A DNA stretch of 64,000 bases, taken from NCBI GenBank assembly GCA_023388355.1, contig JAEWGI010000045.1:1-64000 (forward strand), read 5' to 3'. The notes under the pieces were generated by a model. It did not search any database. It saw nothing but the letters and a program-made list of their open reading frames with translations, and was not told the origin of the DNA. The translations under genes and the position numbers were made by a program. This DNA comes from Pseudomonadota bacterium (GTDB lineage Bacteria > Pseudomonadota > Gammaproteobacteria > Xanthomonadales > Xanthomonadaceae). Of this stretch, positions 54,088 to 63,669 are shown one piece after another. How positions within the stretch are numbered: position 1 is the stretch's first letter; every line of letters begins with the position of its first letter.

Positions 54088-55385
54088 GGAAGGTCCGCTC
54101 CGGCAACGGCATCGGCGTCCGACTCGAAGCGCAGCCCCATTTCCTCGCGGAAGCGGGCGTCGCGCGCTTCGTTGCGCCTGGACAGGGACTTGCGCTCCTT
54201 GGCGGAGAGGTTGCTGACCGGCTCCGCGCGCAGCACGCCGGGCTCGCGGGTGCGGTACACCAGCAGGCGGCAGGCTCCGGCCGCGGCATCGATCACCGGC
54301 GCGGGCACGTCGTAGGCATCGCCGTCGGCGGTGATTTCCGCGATCGCGGGGCCGGGCGCGTCGGCGGCGAGGAAATCGCCGTGGATGCGGTCGGGCAGGT
54401 TCTCCCAGTGGCGGATGTCGGCCTTGGCCTTGGTCGCGGCGCTGATCAGGATCGCGGCCACGCCGACCAGGGCCAGGGCGCCCGCCGCGCCGCTGTCGCC
54501 ACTGCCCAGCGCGACCTGGGCGCCGACCATGCCGACGCCGGCCACGGTCTCGCTGCCGGCGCGGAAACGGGCCTTTCCATCGAGCACCACGTCGACCTGG
54601 CGGCCGCCCAGGGTGCTGGCCTGCCAGCCGATGTCGCCGAGCACCGGCAGCGCCTGGCCGCCGGCGTGCACGGCGGCGAACGGGTTCCCGCCTGGCTGGA
54701 AGGTCAGCGCTTCACCGTAGTTGCCGGTCGCGGTCTTGACCGGGGATGTGCCCGACTCGACCAGCAGCAGGGTGCTGCGTCCGGGTGGCGGCGGCTGCAG
54801 GCCTTCGGGCTGCTGGGTTTGCGCGCGCCGGTACAGGTCCTCGGCCATGCCCGGATCGCCGGCGCAGCCCGAGGCCCAGCCGGCGAGCAGCGACATCATC
54901 CCGAAATCGCCGGCGTAGGTTTCGTCGTTGGAAATGGTGTCCTGGTACTCGGCGGAGCGGAAGCTGGCGCGCGCGTTCTCGTAGTCGCCCTCGGCCGCGA
55001 ACAGCAGGCCACGGTAGTAGTAGCTCATCGCCCGCTCGTAAGGCTCGCCCTTGTAGTCCTTGACGCCTTCGGACGACCACAGCGAGCGGGCCTTCTTCGC
55101 CGAGTCGGAGTTGGCGTAGACCAGCTCGATGCGCGCGATGGCTGCGTCGAAGGCGCGCGCGGCGATGTCCGGCCGGCGCTGGTCGACAGCTTCAAGGCCG
55201 AGCCGCTGCAGGTTGAGCACGGCGCCCCACTCGCCCTCCTCCAGCAGCGTGTCGTAGTAGGGACGCAGGCCGTCGGGGATGCCCGCCGCCGCTTCCTGGC
55301 CCTGCGCCATCGCCGGCAGCGTGCAGGCCAGTCCGAGGCAGGCCGCGAGCGAGCGGGCCAGCAGGCCGGTGCGGCGCGCGATCAT
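54084..55385 (-). CDS. COG3014-like exported TPR protein
   Basis: A 433-residue protein of the COG3014 type, of unknown function, often encoded beside LpoB and YcfL homologues. A signal peptide (LAACLGLACTLPAMAQ) is followed by a TPR-like region (AMSYYYRGLLFAAEGDYENARASFR, QDTISNDETYAGDFG), the family block LLLVESGTSPVKTATGNYGE, and a hydrophobic Gly/Ala stretch (GAAGALALVGVAAILISAATK) that may associate with membrane. It overlaps both neighbours by ATGA. An envelope or peptidoglycan role is inferred from linkage only. Confidence 0.82.
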   Translation of the reverse strand: MIARRTGLLARSLAACLGLACTLPAMAQGQEAAAGIPDGLRPYYDTLLEEGEWGAVLNLQRLGLEAVDQRRPDIAARAFDAAIARIELVYANSDSAKKARSLWSSEGVKDYKGEPYERAMSYYYRGLLFAAEGDYENARASFRSAEYQDTISNDETYAGDFGMMSLLAGWASGCAGDPGMAEDLYRRAQTQQPEGLQPPPPGRSTLLLVESGTSPVKTATGNYGEALTFQPGGNPFAAVHAGGQALPVLGDIGWQASTLGGRQVDVVLDGKARFRAGSETVAGVGMVGAQVALGSGDSGAAGALALVGVAAILISAATKAKADIRHWENLPDRIHGDFLAADAPGPAIAEITADGDAYDVPAPVIDAAAGACRLLVYRTREPGVLRAEPVSNLSAKERKSLSRRNEARDARFREEMGLRFESDADAVAGADLP

Positions 55386-56224
55386 CGCGACACCCGCCCG
55401 GCCAGCTGGCGGCCGGTCTCGATCGCGAGCAGCCGCGCCACCTCGGCGTCCGGGGCGACCGGATCTTCGGCGCGTTCGAAGCCGCTGCCGGTGGCGACCC
55501 AGGGTCGCGGCCCGCCCTGCGCCGGCTCGGCCGCGGTCTCGAAATCGACCACGGTCTCGCCGCTGGCCACGTCGCGCAGCGCGACGTGGAAGCGGCGTCC
55601 CGAAGCGGCGTCGGGCGCGGACCGCGAGCTCACTTCCATCAGGTAATCGGCGTGGTCGACCAGGCCATGCATCTCGATCGCATGCGCGTTCGGACGTTCG
55701 CCCTGCACCGACATGCCCGCCAGCCGCGTGGCCAGGGTGCGGTCGATGAAGCGCACACCGCCCTGGCGCAGCTGGGCCATGAACTCGGACTGCAGGCTGC
55801 GCGCTTCGTGCGACAGCACGGGAGCGTCCGGGGCATCGTCCTCGGTGTAGCGTTCGCGGCGCTCGTGCAGGTGCGCACGCGCACCCGCGACCGCGATCCC
55901 GGTCGAACCGTCGTAGTAGTGCGCAACCGACCCGGCCTGCGCGGCCTTGCCGTGCGCCTGGCGGTCAAGCGTTTGCACCTCGCGGTAGCGCGTGGCCACG
56001 CTGCCGTCGAGCCCGTCTTCCCAGAACAGCATCACCCGGTTGCGCGCGCCCAGCCGCTGGCGCAGCTCGCTCCACGGGGTGGCGATGGTGGCCGGCGCCC
56101 GGGGGGCGGGGGTCAGGACCTGCGGCTGGCCGGGGCGCATCTGCGCCACGGCGTCCGAGGAGTCTGCCGGGAGCGTCATGACCAGGATCAGGGCCAGGAC
56201 GGAAGCGATCAGAACGGTGCGCAT
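55382..56224 (-). CDS. unrecognised exported protein, lpoB-like operon
   Basis: A 280-residue protein with a signal anchor (VLIASVLALILVMTLPADS). The later part (FIDRTLATRLAGMSVQGERP, VDHADYLMEVSSRSAPDAAS, FHVALRDVASGETVVDFET) has the layout of CsgG/LpoB-like folds, where a hydrophobic strand LxVxLxDxxSGxxV closes the domain, but sequence similarity is faint. It stands between the YcfL-like gene (13 bp) and the COG3014-like gene (ATGA overlap). Function unknown. Confidence 0.75.
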   Translation of the reverse strand: MRTVLIASVLALILVMTLPADSSDAVAQMRPGQPQVLTPAPRAPATIATPWSELRQRLGARNRVMLFWEDGLDGSVATRYREVQTLDRQAHGKAAQAGSVAHYYDGSTGIAVAGARAHLHERRERYTEDDAPDAPVLSHEARSLQSEFMAQLRQGGVRFIDRTLATRLAGMSVQGERPNAHAIEMHGLVDHADYLMEVSSRSAPDAASGRRFHVALRDVASGETVVDFETAAEPAQGGPRPWVATGSGFERAEDPVAPDAEVARLLAIETGRQLAGRVSR

Positions 56225-56237
56225 TGGGTCCTCCCGG

Positions 56238-56720
56238 TCACTGGTTCGGTGCGAGTTCGATGTAGTAGTGCGCGGCATTGCCGAACGACGACTCCTGGTA
56301 CACGGCCATGCCGCCCGGCGGCAGGAACACCGTGCGCCAGGCCGACACCGGCTCGGCCGGGCCCATGGCCTGGTCGAGGAAGGCGGTGCGCGCGCGCACG
56401 CTGAACCCAGCGCCGGTGCAGTTGGCCAGGCGCGCGGTGACCTGCACGGTGCCACCCGCCGTGGGCTGGGTGGCCAGCTGCTGCACCATCACGCTGCGGA
56501 ACAGGCTCGCATTGCTCATCAGCACCGCGTCGGCCGGGATGTCCTTGACCGCGCCGTAGGCCACCGAGGTCAGGGCCGGGCCGCCGGTGGGCGCATTGCG
56601 CTTGAGCGCCTTGTAGTCGCAGGTGAGCAGCGACTGCGGCCGCGTGTTGGGCGTGGAGCAGGCGGACAGCAGCAGCGCCAGCGCGGCGCTGCAGCACAGG
56701 GTCTGGGTGGCAAGTTTCAT
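56238..56720 (-). CDS. YcfL-like (DUF1425) lipoprotein
   Basis: A 160-residue lipoprotein with lipobox LLLSACST. The C-terminal region (RARTAFLDQAMGPAEPVSAW, RTVFLPPGGMAVYQESSFG, HYYIELAPN) follows the YcfL pattern, an immunoglobulin-like domain whose gene neighbours lpoB in E. coli. The N-terminal half is less conserved. It lies in the same operon order, after the lpoB-like gene, supporting the assignment. Its biochemical role is not known. Confidence 0.8.
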   Translation of the reverse strand: MKLATQTLCCSAALALLLSACSTPNTRPQSLLTCDYKALKRNAPTGGPALTSVAYGAVKDIPADAVLMSNASLFRSVMVQQLATQPTAGGTVQVTARLANCTGAGFSVRARTAFLDQAMGPAEPVSAWRTVFLPPGGMAVYQESSFGNAAHYYIELAPNQ

Positions 56721-56782
56721 GGTGACTCCTTCGATGTGGGTGGCGACGTCCGCCGCGGCGCCATGCGGGCGCACGCGTCCGG

Positions 56783-56800
56783 ATCGCCGCATGCGGCGAT
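56783..56800. promoter_or_regulatory. 18-bp perfect palindrome between lpoB-like and ycfL-like genes
   Basis: ATCGCCGCATGCGGCGAT is a perfect palindrome in the 145-bp gap after the lpoB-like stop. In RNA it would form a hairpin that could attenuate or stabilise the message; as DNA it could be an operator. There is no T run after it. Confidence 0.4.
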
Positions 56801-56865
56801 GTCGGGGCCGGGGGAATGGAGCAGGACTTCCGTGTCGCCGCGCGCACGACTGCGCGGTGGCTGCG

Positions 56866-57519
56866 TCAGCGGTAGACGACGTCGTCGGCGGCCGCGCGCT
56901 GGAACTCGTACATGCCCGCCCAGACCACGGCGCCGGTCTCGGCGTCGACCAGTTCGAAGGCGATCTGGTTGTAGCGCTGGACCACGCCGCTGGCCGGGTC
57001 GCGGCTGTCCAGGGTCATCAGCGCGCCGGCAAGGAAGAAGTCGATGCCGGCCTGGCCGCCGGTCAGCCCGGTGGTGCCGACGTCCGTGGTGCCCTCGCGC
57101 TTGAGTTCGCGCTGCTTGGCGACCATGCTGGCGTAGCGCTGGCCGACGAAACTCATGCGGCCCTGCGCGGCGCGGTTGAGCTCGGTCATCAGGCGCTGGG
57201 TGATCATGCGCCGGTTGATGATCTGCGAGCCCTCGTTGCGGAACTCCTGCTCGTCCACCAGCACGCGCGGGGCGTGCTGGAGATGGTTGAGGAAGCCGCT
57301 GGCGAACATGTCGCGCGCCATCTGGTTGGTCATGCTCTGGATGTCGTGGGCCTCGATGCCCACGCCGGTGACCAGGCCCTTCTGGCCGGGGTCGAGGTCG
57401 CGCGCCTGCACGCCGTGGCGGTTCTCGAGCCTGCGCTCGCGGGCCAGTCCGTCGCCGCCGGCAAGCAGCAGCAGGCCGCATGCCAGCCAGAGGCCGGCAT
57501 TGAAATGGTGTGCTCTCAC
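56866..57519 (-). CDS. LpoB-like penicillin-binding protein activator
   Basis: A 217-residue protein of the LpoB family. In enterobacteria LpoB is an outer-membrane lipoprotein that activates PBP1b. Family features are MARDMFASGFLNHLQHAPRV, GIDFFLAGALMTLDSRD, and RYNQIAFELVDAETGAVVWA near the C-terminus. The start is GTG at 57519, with AGGGGGA upstream. The signal sequence (LWLACGLLLLAGGDGLA) lacks a good lipobox, so the protein may be soluble in the periplasm rather than lipid-anchored. It heads a five-gene operon. Confidence 0.82.
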   Translation of the reverse strand: MRAHHFNAGLWLACGLLLLAGGDGLARERRLENRHGVQARDLDPGQKGLVTGVGIEAHDIQSMTNQMARDMFASGFLNHLQHAPRVLVDEQEFRNEGSQIINRRMITQRLMTELNRAAQGRMSFVGQRYASMVAKQRELKREGTTDVGTTGLTGGQAGIDFFLAGALMTLDSRDPASGVVQRYNQIAFELVDAETGAVVWAGMYEFQRAAADDVVYR

Positions 57520-57724
57520 GATGTCCCCCTGTTGCGATAGCGGGCGGCCGCGCTGTCGACGGCTGCCACCGCGTCCCCGCCCGTGCGGCGGGAACATCGG
57601 GCGAGTTGAGCATGCGACCCGGGGGAAATTCTTGGCCGGCGCCTGAAAGTTTCTGAAAACTTGTGAATGCGGCCAGCGGCGCGGGCCGCGGGGCCTTGCG
57701 CAGGTGCCGCAAGCGCGCCGTTGA
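57520..57724. other. leader region of the lpoB-like operon
   Basis: The gap from the lpoB-like start to the opgH stop is about 400 bp. This part holds an AT-richer stretch with AAGTTT-CTG-AAAACTT (57650-57665) that could be an operator for the operon. No gene is supported, and no convincing -10/-35 pair stands out. The repeat below fills the rest. Confidence 0.4.
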
Positions 57725-57846
57725 GCTCCCTCCCCCGCTTGCGGGGGAGGGCTGGGGTGGGGGTCCGTCAGATTGCCGCGCACCTCTTCGCGCGCCTGCG
57801 GCGCGCGCCCCCATCCCAACCTTCCCCCGCACGCGGGGGAAGGAGC
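57725..57846. repeat. paired-palindrome repeat (REPIN-like), copy 6
   Basis: A full copy: CTCCCTCCCCCGC-TT-GCGGGGGAGGG, GGGGTGGGGG, a spacer with GCGCGCCTGCGGCGCGC, CCCCCATCCCAACC and CTTCCCCCGCACGCGGGGGA. It lies between the opgH stop and the lpoB-like promoter. The remaining 57847-57925 shows no feature. Confidence 0.88.
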
Positions 57847-57925
57847 AGGGCGGCATCCGTCCACAGCGCCGGGCGGACGTGCCCTGCTGCGTCCAGCATT
57901 CCTCGCCCGGGAGAAGAGTCCGGAC

Positions 57926-59815
57926 TCAGCCGCCCTGGCGCAGCGCCTCCGCGCGCCGCAGGATCCTCGCCGGCGCCAGCTCCTCCGGCGTGGCGAAGAT
58001 GCCCGTCCTTCGCAGCCAGTGCCCCGGGCGGCGGGCCGAGGTCAGCGCCACCACCGGGATCGACAGCACCATGCCGGCGATCACCGGCGCCATCCACGCC
58101 GCGAGCCCGGGCGAGACCAGCCAGGCGGCCACGCCGGCGCCGATGCCGAACGCGGTCAGGCCGCCGTAGCGCGCCAGCAGCGCCGACAGCGGCAGGCTGC
58201 CGTCGTCGCGCCGCTGCGGGTTCCAGCCCGAGTCCTTTCCGGCCAGCACCTGGGCCACGCCGCGCGACTGCAGGTACATGGTGACCGGCGCCATCAGCGC
58301 CGCCAGCACCGTCTCCAGCAGCGCGCCGGCGACGAGCCGGGCCGCGCCGCCGCAGGCGCGGCGGGTGTCGCGGTCGCGCAGGGTCGCGGCCAGGCCCAGC
58401 AGCTTGGGCGCGAACAGCAGGACCATGGTCAGGCCGAACACCCACAGGAAGCGCGTCGGGTCGATCCCGTGCCAGTACCCCAGGGGCGCGTAGCCGGCGC
58501 TCGCCGCTTCGAGCGGGATCGCCAGCCCCACCAGCATCAGCATCGCCCACATCGGCGCGGTGAAGTAGTGGCCGATGCCGATCATCAGGTGCACGCGGCT
58601 GATCCAGTGCAGGCCACGCGCCGGCAGCACCAGCGAGTGCTGCAGGTTGCCCTGGCACCAGCGGCGGTCGCGCACCAGCATGTCGGTCAGCGACGGCGGC
58701 CCTTCCTCGTAGCTGCCGCCCAGGCCCGGCTCCATGTGCAGCGCCCAGCCGTCGCGGCGCATCAGCGCGGCCTCGACGAAATCGTGGCTGAGCACGTTGC
58801 CGCCGAACGGTGCGCGCCCCTGCAGCGCCGGCAGGCCCGCGCTGGCGGCGAAGGCGCGGGTGCGGATCATCGCGTTGTGGCCCCAGTAGTTGCTCTCCGC
58901 GCCGTGCCACCAGGCCACGCCGTGGGCGATCACGGGGCCGTACACGCGCCCGGAGAACTGCTGCATGCGGGCGAACACCGTGCTGCCGTTGACCACCAGC
59001 GGCAGGGTCTGGATCAGGGCCAGGTCCTGGTTGCGCTCCATCGCGCCGGCCAGGCGCACGACGGTGGCGCCTTCCATCAGGCTGTCGGCGTCGAGGATCA
59101 GCATGTGCGCGAACGCGCCGCCGAAGCGGCGCACCCAGCCGGCGATGTTGCCGGCCTTGCGCTCGCGGTTGTCGCGCCGACGGCGGTAGTAGACGCCGAT
59201 CTCCTCGCCCAGCTGCGCGCGCAGGGCCAGGAACGCGCCCTCCTCGGCCGCGGCGATGCCCGGGTCGCGGGTGTCGCTGAGGATGAAGCAGTCGAAGTGC
59301 GCGGCCTTGCCGGTTGCGATCACCGATTCGAGCACCGCGCGGATGCCGGCGAAGGTGCGGCGCGGATCCTCGTTGTAGACCGGCACCAGCAGCGCGGTGC
59401 GGGTGGCCAGCTGCGGCAGCGGACCGTGGTTCGACAGCCCCAGCCGCAGCGGTCGCCGCGCCATGATCCGGGCGAAGCCGGCCAGCGCACCGGTGAACGA
59501 CAGCGCGATCCAGGCGAACAGCGGCACGAACAGGGCGAGCAGCAGCCCTTCCAGCACGCCGATGCCGGCACCGCGCATCAGCCACCACATCTGGTAGCTG
59601 GCCAGCAGGGTCAGCGCGGCGGTGCCGCCGAACACCAGCGCGCGCCGCCAGCCGATCGCCGGCGGCATGGACGGCGCGCGCGCGGCGGCGAGCGTGCCCG
59701 TGTCCAGCGCCTGCACCGGCATTGCCCGCGGCGCGTCGGGCGGCAGCCAGGGGGCGAGCCGTTCCTCGACCTCCTCCCGCCGCAGGGCGACGGCCAGCTC
59801 CACCGGCGGGCTCAT
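57926..59815 (-). CDS. opgH: glucans biosynthesis glucosyltransferase H
   Basis: Inner-membrane glucosyltransferase (GT2) that makes the linear backbone of osmoregulated periplasmic glucans from UDP-glucose and extrudes it. The 629 residues are shorter at the N-terminus than E. coli OpgH (847). They hold two N-terminal helices, the catalytic domain with [11 protein letters not shown] (DxD), [15 protein letters not shown] and [10 protein letters not shown] (Q/RxxRW), and C-terminal helices. Start at 59815 overlaps the opgD stop (ATGA), so the two are translated together. Confidence 0.95.
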   Translation of the reverse strand: MSPPVELAVALRREEVEERLAPWLPPDAPRAMPVQALDTGTLAAARAPSMPPAIGWRRALVFGGTAALTLLASYQMWWLMRGAGIGVLEGLLLALFVPLFAWIALSFTGALAGFARIMARRPLRLGLSNHGPLPQLATRTALLVPVYNEDPRRTFAGIRAVLESVIATGKAAHFDCFILSDTRDPGIAAAEEGAFLALRAQLGEEIGVYYRRRRDNRERKAGNIAGWVRRFGGAFAHMLILDADSLMEGATVVRLAGAMERNQDLALIQTLPLVVNGSTVFARMQQFSGRVYGPVIAHGVAWWHGAESNYWGHNAMIRTRAFAASAGLPALQGRAPFGGNVLSHDFVEAALMRRDGWALHMEPGLGGSYEEGPPSLTDMLVRDRRWCQGNLQHSLVLPARGLHWISRVHLMIGIGHYFTAPMWAMLMLVGLAIPLEAASAGYAPLGYWHGIDPTRFLWVFGLTMVLLFAPKLLGLAATLRDRDTRRACGGAARLVAGALLETVLAALMAPVTMYLQSRGVAQVLAGKDSGWNPQRRDDGSLPLSALLARYGGLTAFGIGAGVAAWLVSPGLAAWMAPVIAGMVLSIPVVALTSARRPGHWLRRTGIFATPEELAPARILRRAEALRQGG

Positions 59816-61371
59816 GCCGGCCACCTCGACAGCCAGGTTTCCGACAGCGGCCCGCCGCCGGCATCGAGCAGGCGCGCGCGCAGCTCCACCACCCCGGCGG
59901 CGCCCGGCGCCAGCTCGAAGCTCAGCCGCCAGCGACCGGTGTCGGCCAGCCGATAGGCAACCGGATTGCGCAGTTCGCCGGCCGAAGCGCTGGCCTCGAC
60001 CCGCGGCGCGGCGTCGCCGGCCAGCGCGTCCAGGCGCCCGCCTTCCAGGTCGATCACGAACTGGCGCGGGCGCACGCCCTCGCCGTCGGCCTGGCCGCTG
60101 CGCGTGGCCACCACGCGCGCCAGCTCCGGCCGCCAGGCGTGGCCGGCGGACCAGTGCAGGCGGTATTCGAAGCGATGCTCGCGCCCGGCCGCGAGCGGCT
60201 CGCGCGGGCGCCAGAAGGCGACGATGTTGTCGGCGAATTCGTTGCCGGTGGGCAGTTCGACCAGGTGCACCTCGCCCGCGCCCCAGGCGCCGCGCGGCTC
60301 GACCCAGGCGCTGGGCCGCTGTTCGTAACGGGCCTCGGCGTCCGCGAAGTCGGCGAAGTCGCGCTTGCGCTGCATCAGGCCGAAGCCACGCGGATCGACG
60401 TCCTGGAATCCGCTGTGCGAGACCTGCGGCGGATTGCGCAGCGGCCGCCAGACCTGCTCGCCGCTGCCGGTGAACAGGGCCAGGCCGTCGGAGTCGTGGA
60501 CCGCGGGCCGGAAGTCGTCGACCCCCGCGCGGTCGCCGTGGTCGAACTCGAACATGCTGGTCAGCGGCGCGATGCCGGCATTGCCCAGCGCGATCCGCGG
60601 ATACAGGCGCGCGTCCACGTCGATCAGGGTCTCGGCGCCGGCCGGGTGCAGCTCGAAGCGGTAGGCGCCGGCCACGCTCGGTCCGTCGAGCAGCGCATGC
60701 ACCACCGCGGTGTCGGCATCGTGCGCGGGGCGCTCCAGCCAGAACGCGCGGAACAGCGGGAACTCCTCCGGCCCCGGCTCCCCGCTGCCCAGCGCCAGGC
60801 CGCGCGCCGACAGCCCGTAGACCAGGCCACGCGCCACCGCGCGGAAATAGCTGGCGCCCAGGAACACCGCCAGCTCGTCGAAATGGTCGTCGCGGTTGAC
60901 CGGCGCGTGCAGGCGGAAGCCGGCATGGCCGAGCGCGGGATCGTCCGGCGGCGCCGCCTGCGGGCCGAAGTCGAAGCGTCCGCGGCGGTACTCCAGCGGC
61001 TGCGCGCGCCCGCCCTGCACCAGGTGCAGGTCCACCCGATCCTTGAAGATGAAGCCGCGATGGAACAGCTGCACCTGGAAGCACCCACCATCCTCGCGCC
61101 AGAGGGCCTGTTCGGGCCGGTAGCGGTAGTCGCGGAACTGGTCGTAGTCGATCTCGTCCAGCGCCGCCGGCAGCGCGCGCGAAGGCGCGGCATAGGCGCG
61201 CGAAGCCAGCGCCCGCGCCAGCGCGGGGACGGTGTCGCTGTCGAAGGGCGTGGCATCGACGGGCGCGACGGTCGCTTCCGCCGCGCGCACCGCCGGCAGC
61301 AGGCCGGGCAGCGCGCACAGCAGCGGCAGCGACGCGCCGGCCGCAATCAGGTGTCGGCGTCGCAAGTGCAC
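59812..61371 (-). CDS. opgD: periplasmic glucan biosynthesis protein, OpgD/OpgG family, Tat-type signal
   Basis: A 519-residue OpgG/OpgD-family protein, which modifies or releases periplasmic glucans. The N-terminus [20 protein letters not shown] has a twin-arginine motif, as in OpgD. Conserved regions include [60 protein letters not shown] and [20 protein letters not shown]. First gene of the opgD-opgH operon. The ATG at 61371 is preferred since it gives the complete signal. Which of OpgG or OpgD it is rests on the twin arginine. Confidence 0.9.
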   Translation of the reverse strand: MHLRRRHLIAAGASLPLLCALPGLLPAVRAAEATVAPVDATPFDSDTVPALARALASRAYAAPSRALPAALDEIDYDQFRDYRYRPEQALWREDGGCFQVQLFHRGFIFKDRVDLHLVQGGRAQPLEYRRGRFDFGPQAAPPDDPALGHAGFRLHAPVNRDDHFDELAVFLGASYFRAVARGLVYGLSARGLALGSGEPGPEEFPLFRAFWLERPAHDADTAVVHALLDGPSVAGAYRFELHPAGAETLIDVDARLYPRIALGNAGIAPLTSMFEFDHGDRAGVDDFRPAVHDSDGLALFTGSGEQVWRPLRNPPQVSHSGFQDVDPRGFGLMQRKRDFADFADAEARYEQRPSAWVEPRGAWGAGEVHLVELPTGNEFADNIVAFWRPREPLAAGREHRFEYRLHWSAGHAWRPELARVVATRSGQADGEGVRPRQFVIDLEGGRLDALAGDAAPRVEASASAGELRNPVAYRLADTGRWRLSFELAPGAAGVVELRARLLDAGGGPLSETWLSRWPA

Positions 61372-61440
61372 CTCGGGGGGAGGAAGGCGGAACCGACGCC
61401 CATTAGACGGGCGGACGCTTAACCGGGCGTCAAGGGCGCA

Positions 61441-63480
61441 TCAAGACGCCTGGCCGGCCATTCCCGAATGCCGCAGCAGCGCGTCGATCCGCGGCGCCCT
61501 CCCGCGGAAGGCGTGGAAGTTCTCCGCGGCCGCGCGGCTGCCGCCGCGGGCCAGCACCTCGTGGCGGAAGCGCGCGCCGATCCTGGCCACCTCCCCCGGC
61601 GCTTCCTCGAACGCTTCATAAACGTCCGCGCTCAGCACCTCGGCCCACTTGTAGCTGTAGTAGCCGGCCGCATAGCCGCCGGCGAAGATATGGCTGAACT
61701 GGTTCTGGAACCTGTTCCAGGCCGGCGGCAGGTTCACCGCGACGTCCGCCCGCACCCGGTCGAGCAGCTGCTGCACGCTGTCGCCGGCCGGATCGAAGCC
61801 GTGGTGCAGGCCCATGTCGAACAGCGCGAACTCCAGCTGGCGCACGGTGAACATGCCGCTCTGGAAGTTCTTCGCCGCCAGCATCCTGTCGAACAGCGCG
61901 CGCGGCAGCGGCTCGCCGCTGTCCACGTGCCGGCTCATGGCACGCACCCGCTCCCACTCCCAGCAGAAGTTCTCCATGAGCTGGCTGGGCAGCTCGACCG
62001 CGTCCCACTCCACGCCGTCGATCCCGGCCACGCCCGGCTCGCCGACCGCGGTCAGCAGCTGGTGCAGGCCGTGACCCATCTCGTGGAACAGGGTGGTCAC
62101 CTCGTCGTGGCTCAGGGTCGCCGGGCGCCCGTCCACGCCCTTGCCGAAGTTGCACACCAGGTGCACCACCGGCGTCTGCACCCGTCCGTCGCGGTCGCGG
62201 CGGTTGCGGCAGTCGTCCATCCACGCGCCGCCGCGCTTGCCCTCGCGCGCATACGGATCGAGATAGAACTGGCCGACCAGGGCGCCGCCCGCGTCGACCA
62301 GCCGGTACAGGCGCACGTCCTGGTGCCAGACCGGCCCCTCGTCCGGCTCCACGCGCAGGCCGTACAGGTCGCCGATCAGGCCGAACAGGCCGGCCAGCAC
62401 CTCCGGCTCGGTGAAGTACTGCTTCAGCTCCTGGGCCGAGAAGCTGTAGCGCGCCTGGCGCAGCTTTTCGCTGGCGTATGCCAGGTCCCAGGCCTCCAGC
62501 GCGTCGAGGCCGAGCGTGTCGCGCGCGAAGGCCTCGAGTTCGGCGCGGTCGCGCTGCGCGTGCGGCCTGGCGCGCGCGGCCAGGTCGCGCAGGAACGCGT
62601 GCACCTGGTCGGGCGTATCGGCCATCTTGGTCGCCAGCGAATACGCCGCATAGCTGTCGAAACCCAGCAGCGCGGCGAGTTCGGCGCGCAGCGCCAGGAT
62701 GCGGTCGACCAGGGCGCTGTTGTCGAGCGCGGGATCGTCGCCCAGCTCCGAGGCGCGCACCGCGTTGGCGCGATAGATCGTGGCGCGCAGGTCGCGGTCG
62801 TCGGCCAGCGACTGTACCGCCAGGTACACCGGCATCTGCAGGCCCAGCTTCCAGCCCTCGCGTCCCTCGCGCCGCGCCGCGTCGCGGCAGGCGGCAAGCA
62901 CGTCCGCGGGCAGGCCCGACAGGCGCGCCTCGTCATCGACGTACAGCGCCCAGGCGTCGGTGGCATCGAGCACGTTCTGCGAGAACTTCGCCGCCAGCGC
63001 CGAGAGCTCCTCGCGGATCGCGGCATGGCGCGCCCTGCCCGCTTCGTCCAGCTCGGCCCCGCCGAGGCGGAAATCGCGCAGCGCGTTCTCCACCACCTTC
63101 CGCCGCGCCTGGCTGAAGCCCTCGAACTCCGGCGCATCGGCCAGGCGCCGGTACTGCGCGAACAGCGCCCGGTTCTGCCCCAGCGCCGCCCGGAACCGGG
63201 TCACCGCCGGCAGCGCCTCGTTGTAGGCCGCGCGCAGCGGCGGCGTGCTGGCCACCGCCTCCAGATGCGTCACCTGGCCCCAGGCGCGCGCCAGGCGGCT
63301 GGTGGCCTCGTCCAGCGGCAGCACGAAGTTCTCCCAGGTCGGCCCGGAAACGGCCTCCGCCGTGCGCACGGCCGTCCCGGCCTCGTCCAGCAGTTGCGCA
63401 ACGGCGGGCGCGACGTGTTCCGGAGCGATCGCATCGAAGCGCGGCAGGCCGGAGAAATCGAGCAGTGGATTGGAAGTCAT
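61441..63480 (-). CDS. prlC: oligopeptidase A (M3 family zinc metallopeptidase)
   Basis: Cytoplasmic thimet-type oligopeptidase that degrades short peptides, including cleaved signal peptides. The 679 residues are normal length. The zinc site is LFHEMGHGLHQLL (about residue 465) with the downstream glutamate in DAVELPSQLMENFCWE; the C-terminal FSHIFAGGYAAGYYSYKWAE contains the substrate-contacting His/Tyr residues of M3 enzymes. The start at 63480 (MTSNPLLDFSGLPRFDAI) matches E. coli OpdA. Monocistronic; 69 bp from opgD. Confidence 0.95.
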   Translation of the reverse strand: MTSNPLLDFSGLPRFDAIAPEHVAPAVAQLLDEAGTAVRTAEAVSGPTWENFVLPLDEATSRLARAWGQVTHLEAVASTPPLRAAYNEALPAVTRFRAALGQNRALFAQYRRLADAPEFEGFSQARRKVVENALRDFRLGGAELDEAGRARHAAIREELSALAAKFSQNVLDATDAWALYVDDEARLSGLPADVLAACRDAARREGREGWKLGLQMPVYLAVQSLADDRDLRATIYRANAVRASELGDDPALDNSALVDRILALRAELAALLGFDSYAAYSLATKMADTPDQVHAFLRDLAARARPHAQRDRAELEAFARDTLGLDALEAWDLAYASEKLRQARYSFSAQELKQYFTEPEVLAGLFGLIGDLYGLRVEPDEGPVWHQDVRLYRLVDAGGALVGQFYLDPYAREGKRGGAWMDDCRNRRDRDGRVQTPVVHLVCNFGKGVDGRPATLSHDEVTTLFHEMGHGLHQLLTAVGEPGVAGIDGVEWDAVELPSQLMENFCWEWERVRAMSRHVDSGEPLPRALFDRMLAAKNFQSGMFTVRQLEFALFDMGLHHGFDPAGDSVQQLLDRVRADVAVNLPPAWNRFQNQFSHIFAGGYAAGYYSYKWAEVLSADVYEAFEEAPGEVARIGARFRHEVLARGGSRAAAENFHAFRGRAPRIDALLRHSGMAGQAS

Positions 63481-63669
63481 CGGGCGCGTCCTGGAGGTCG
63501 AATAGTGGATCTGGGCACGATCGCGCGAACGATCAAGCCCCGCTGCGGCTGCCGGGACGTCGACGCGCCGTCGGCGGATCGGCGCGCATCGATCATGGTG
63601 CATTGATGGCCCGCGCCCCACCTCGAGCCCGGCGCTTCGCTCAACCGCAGGCGGATACGGTAGCCGGCG

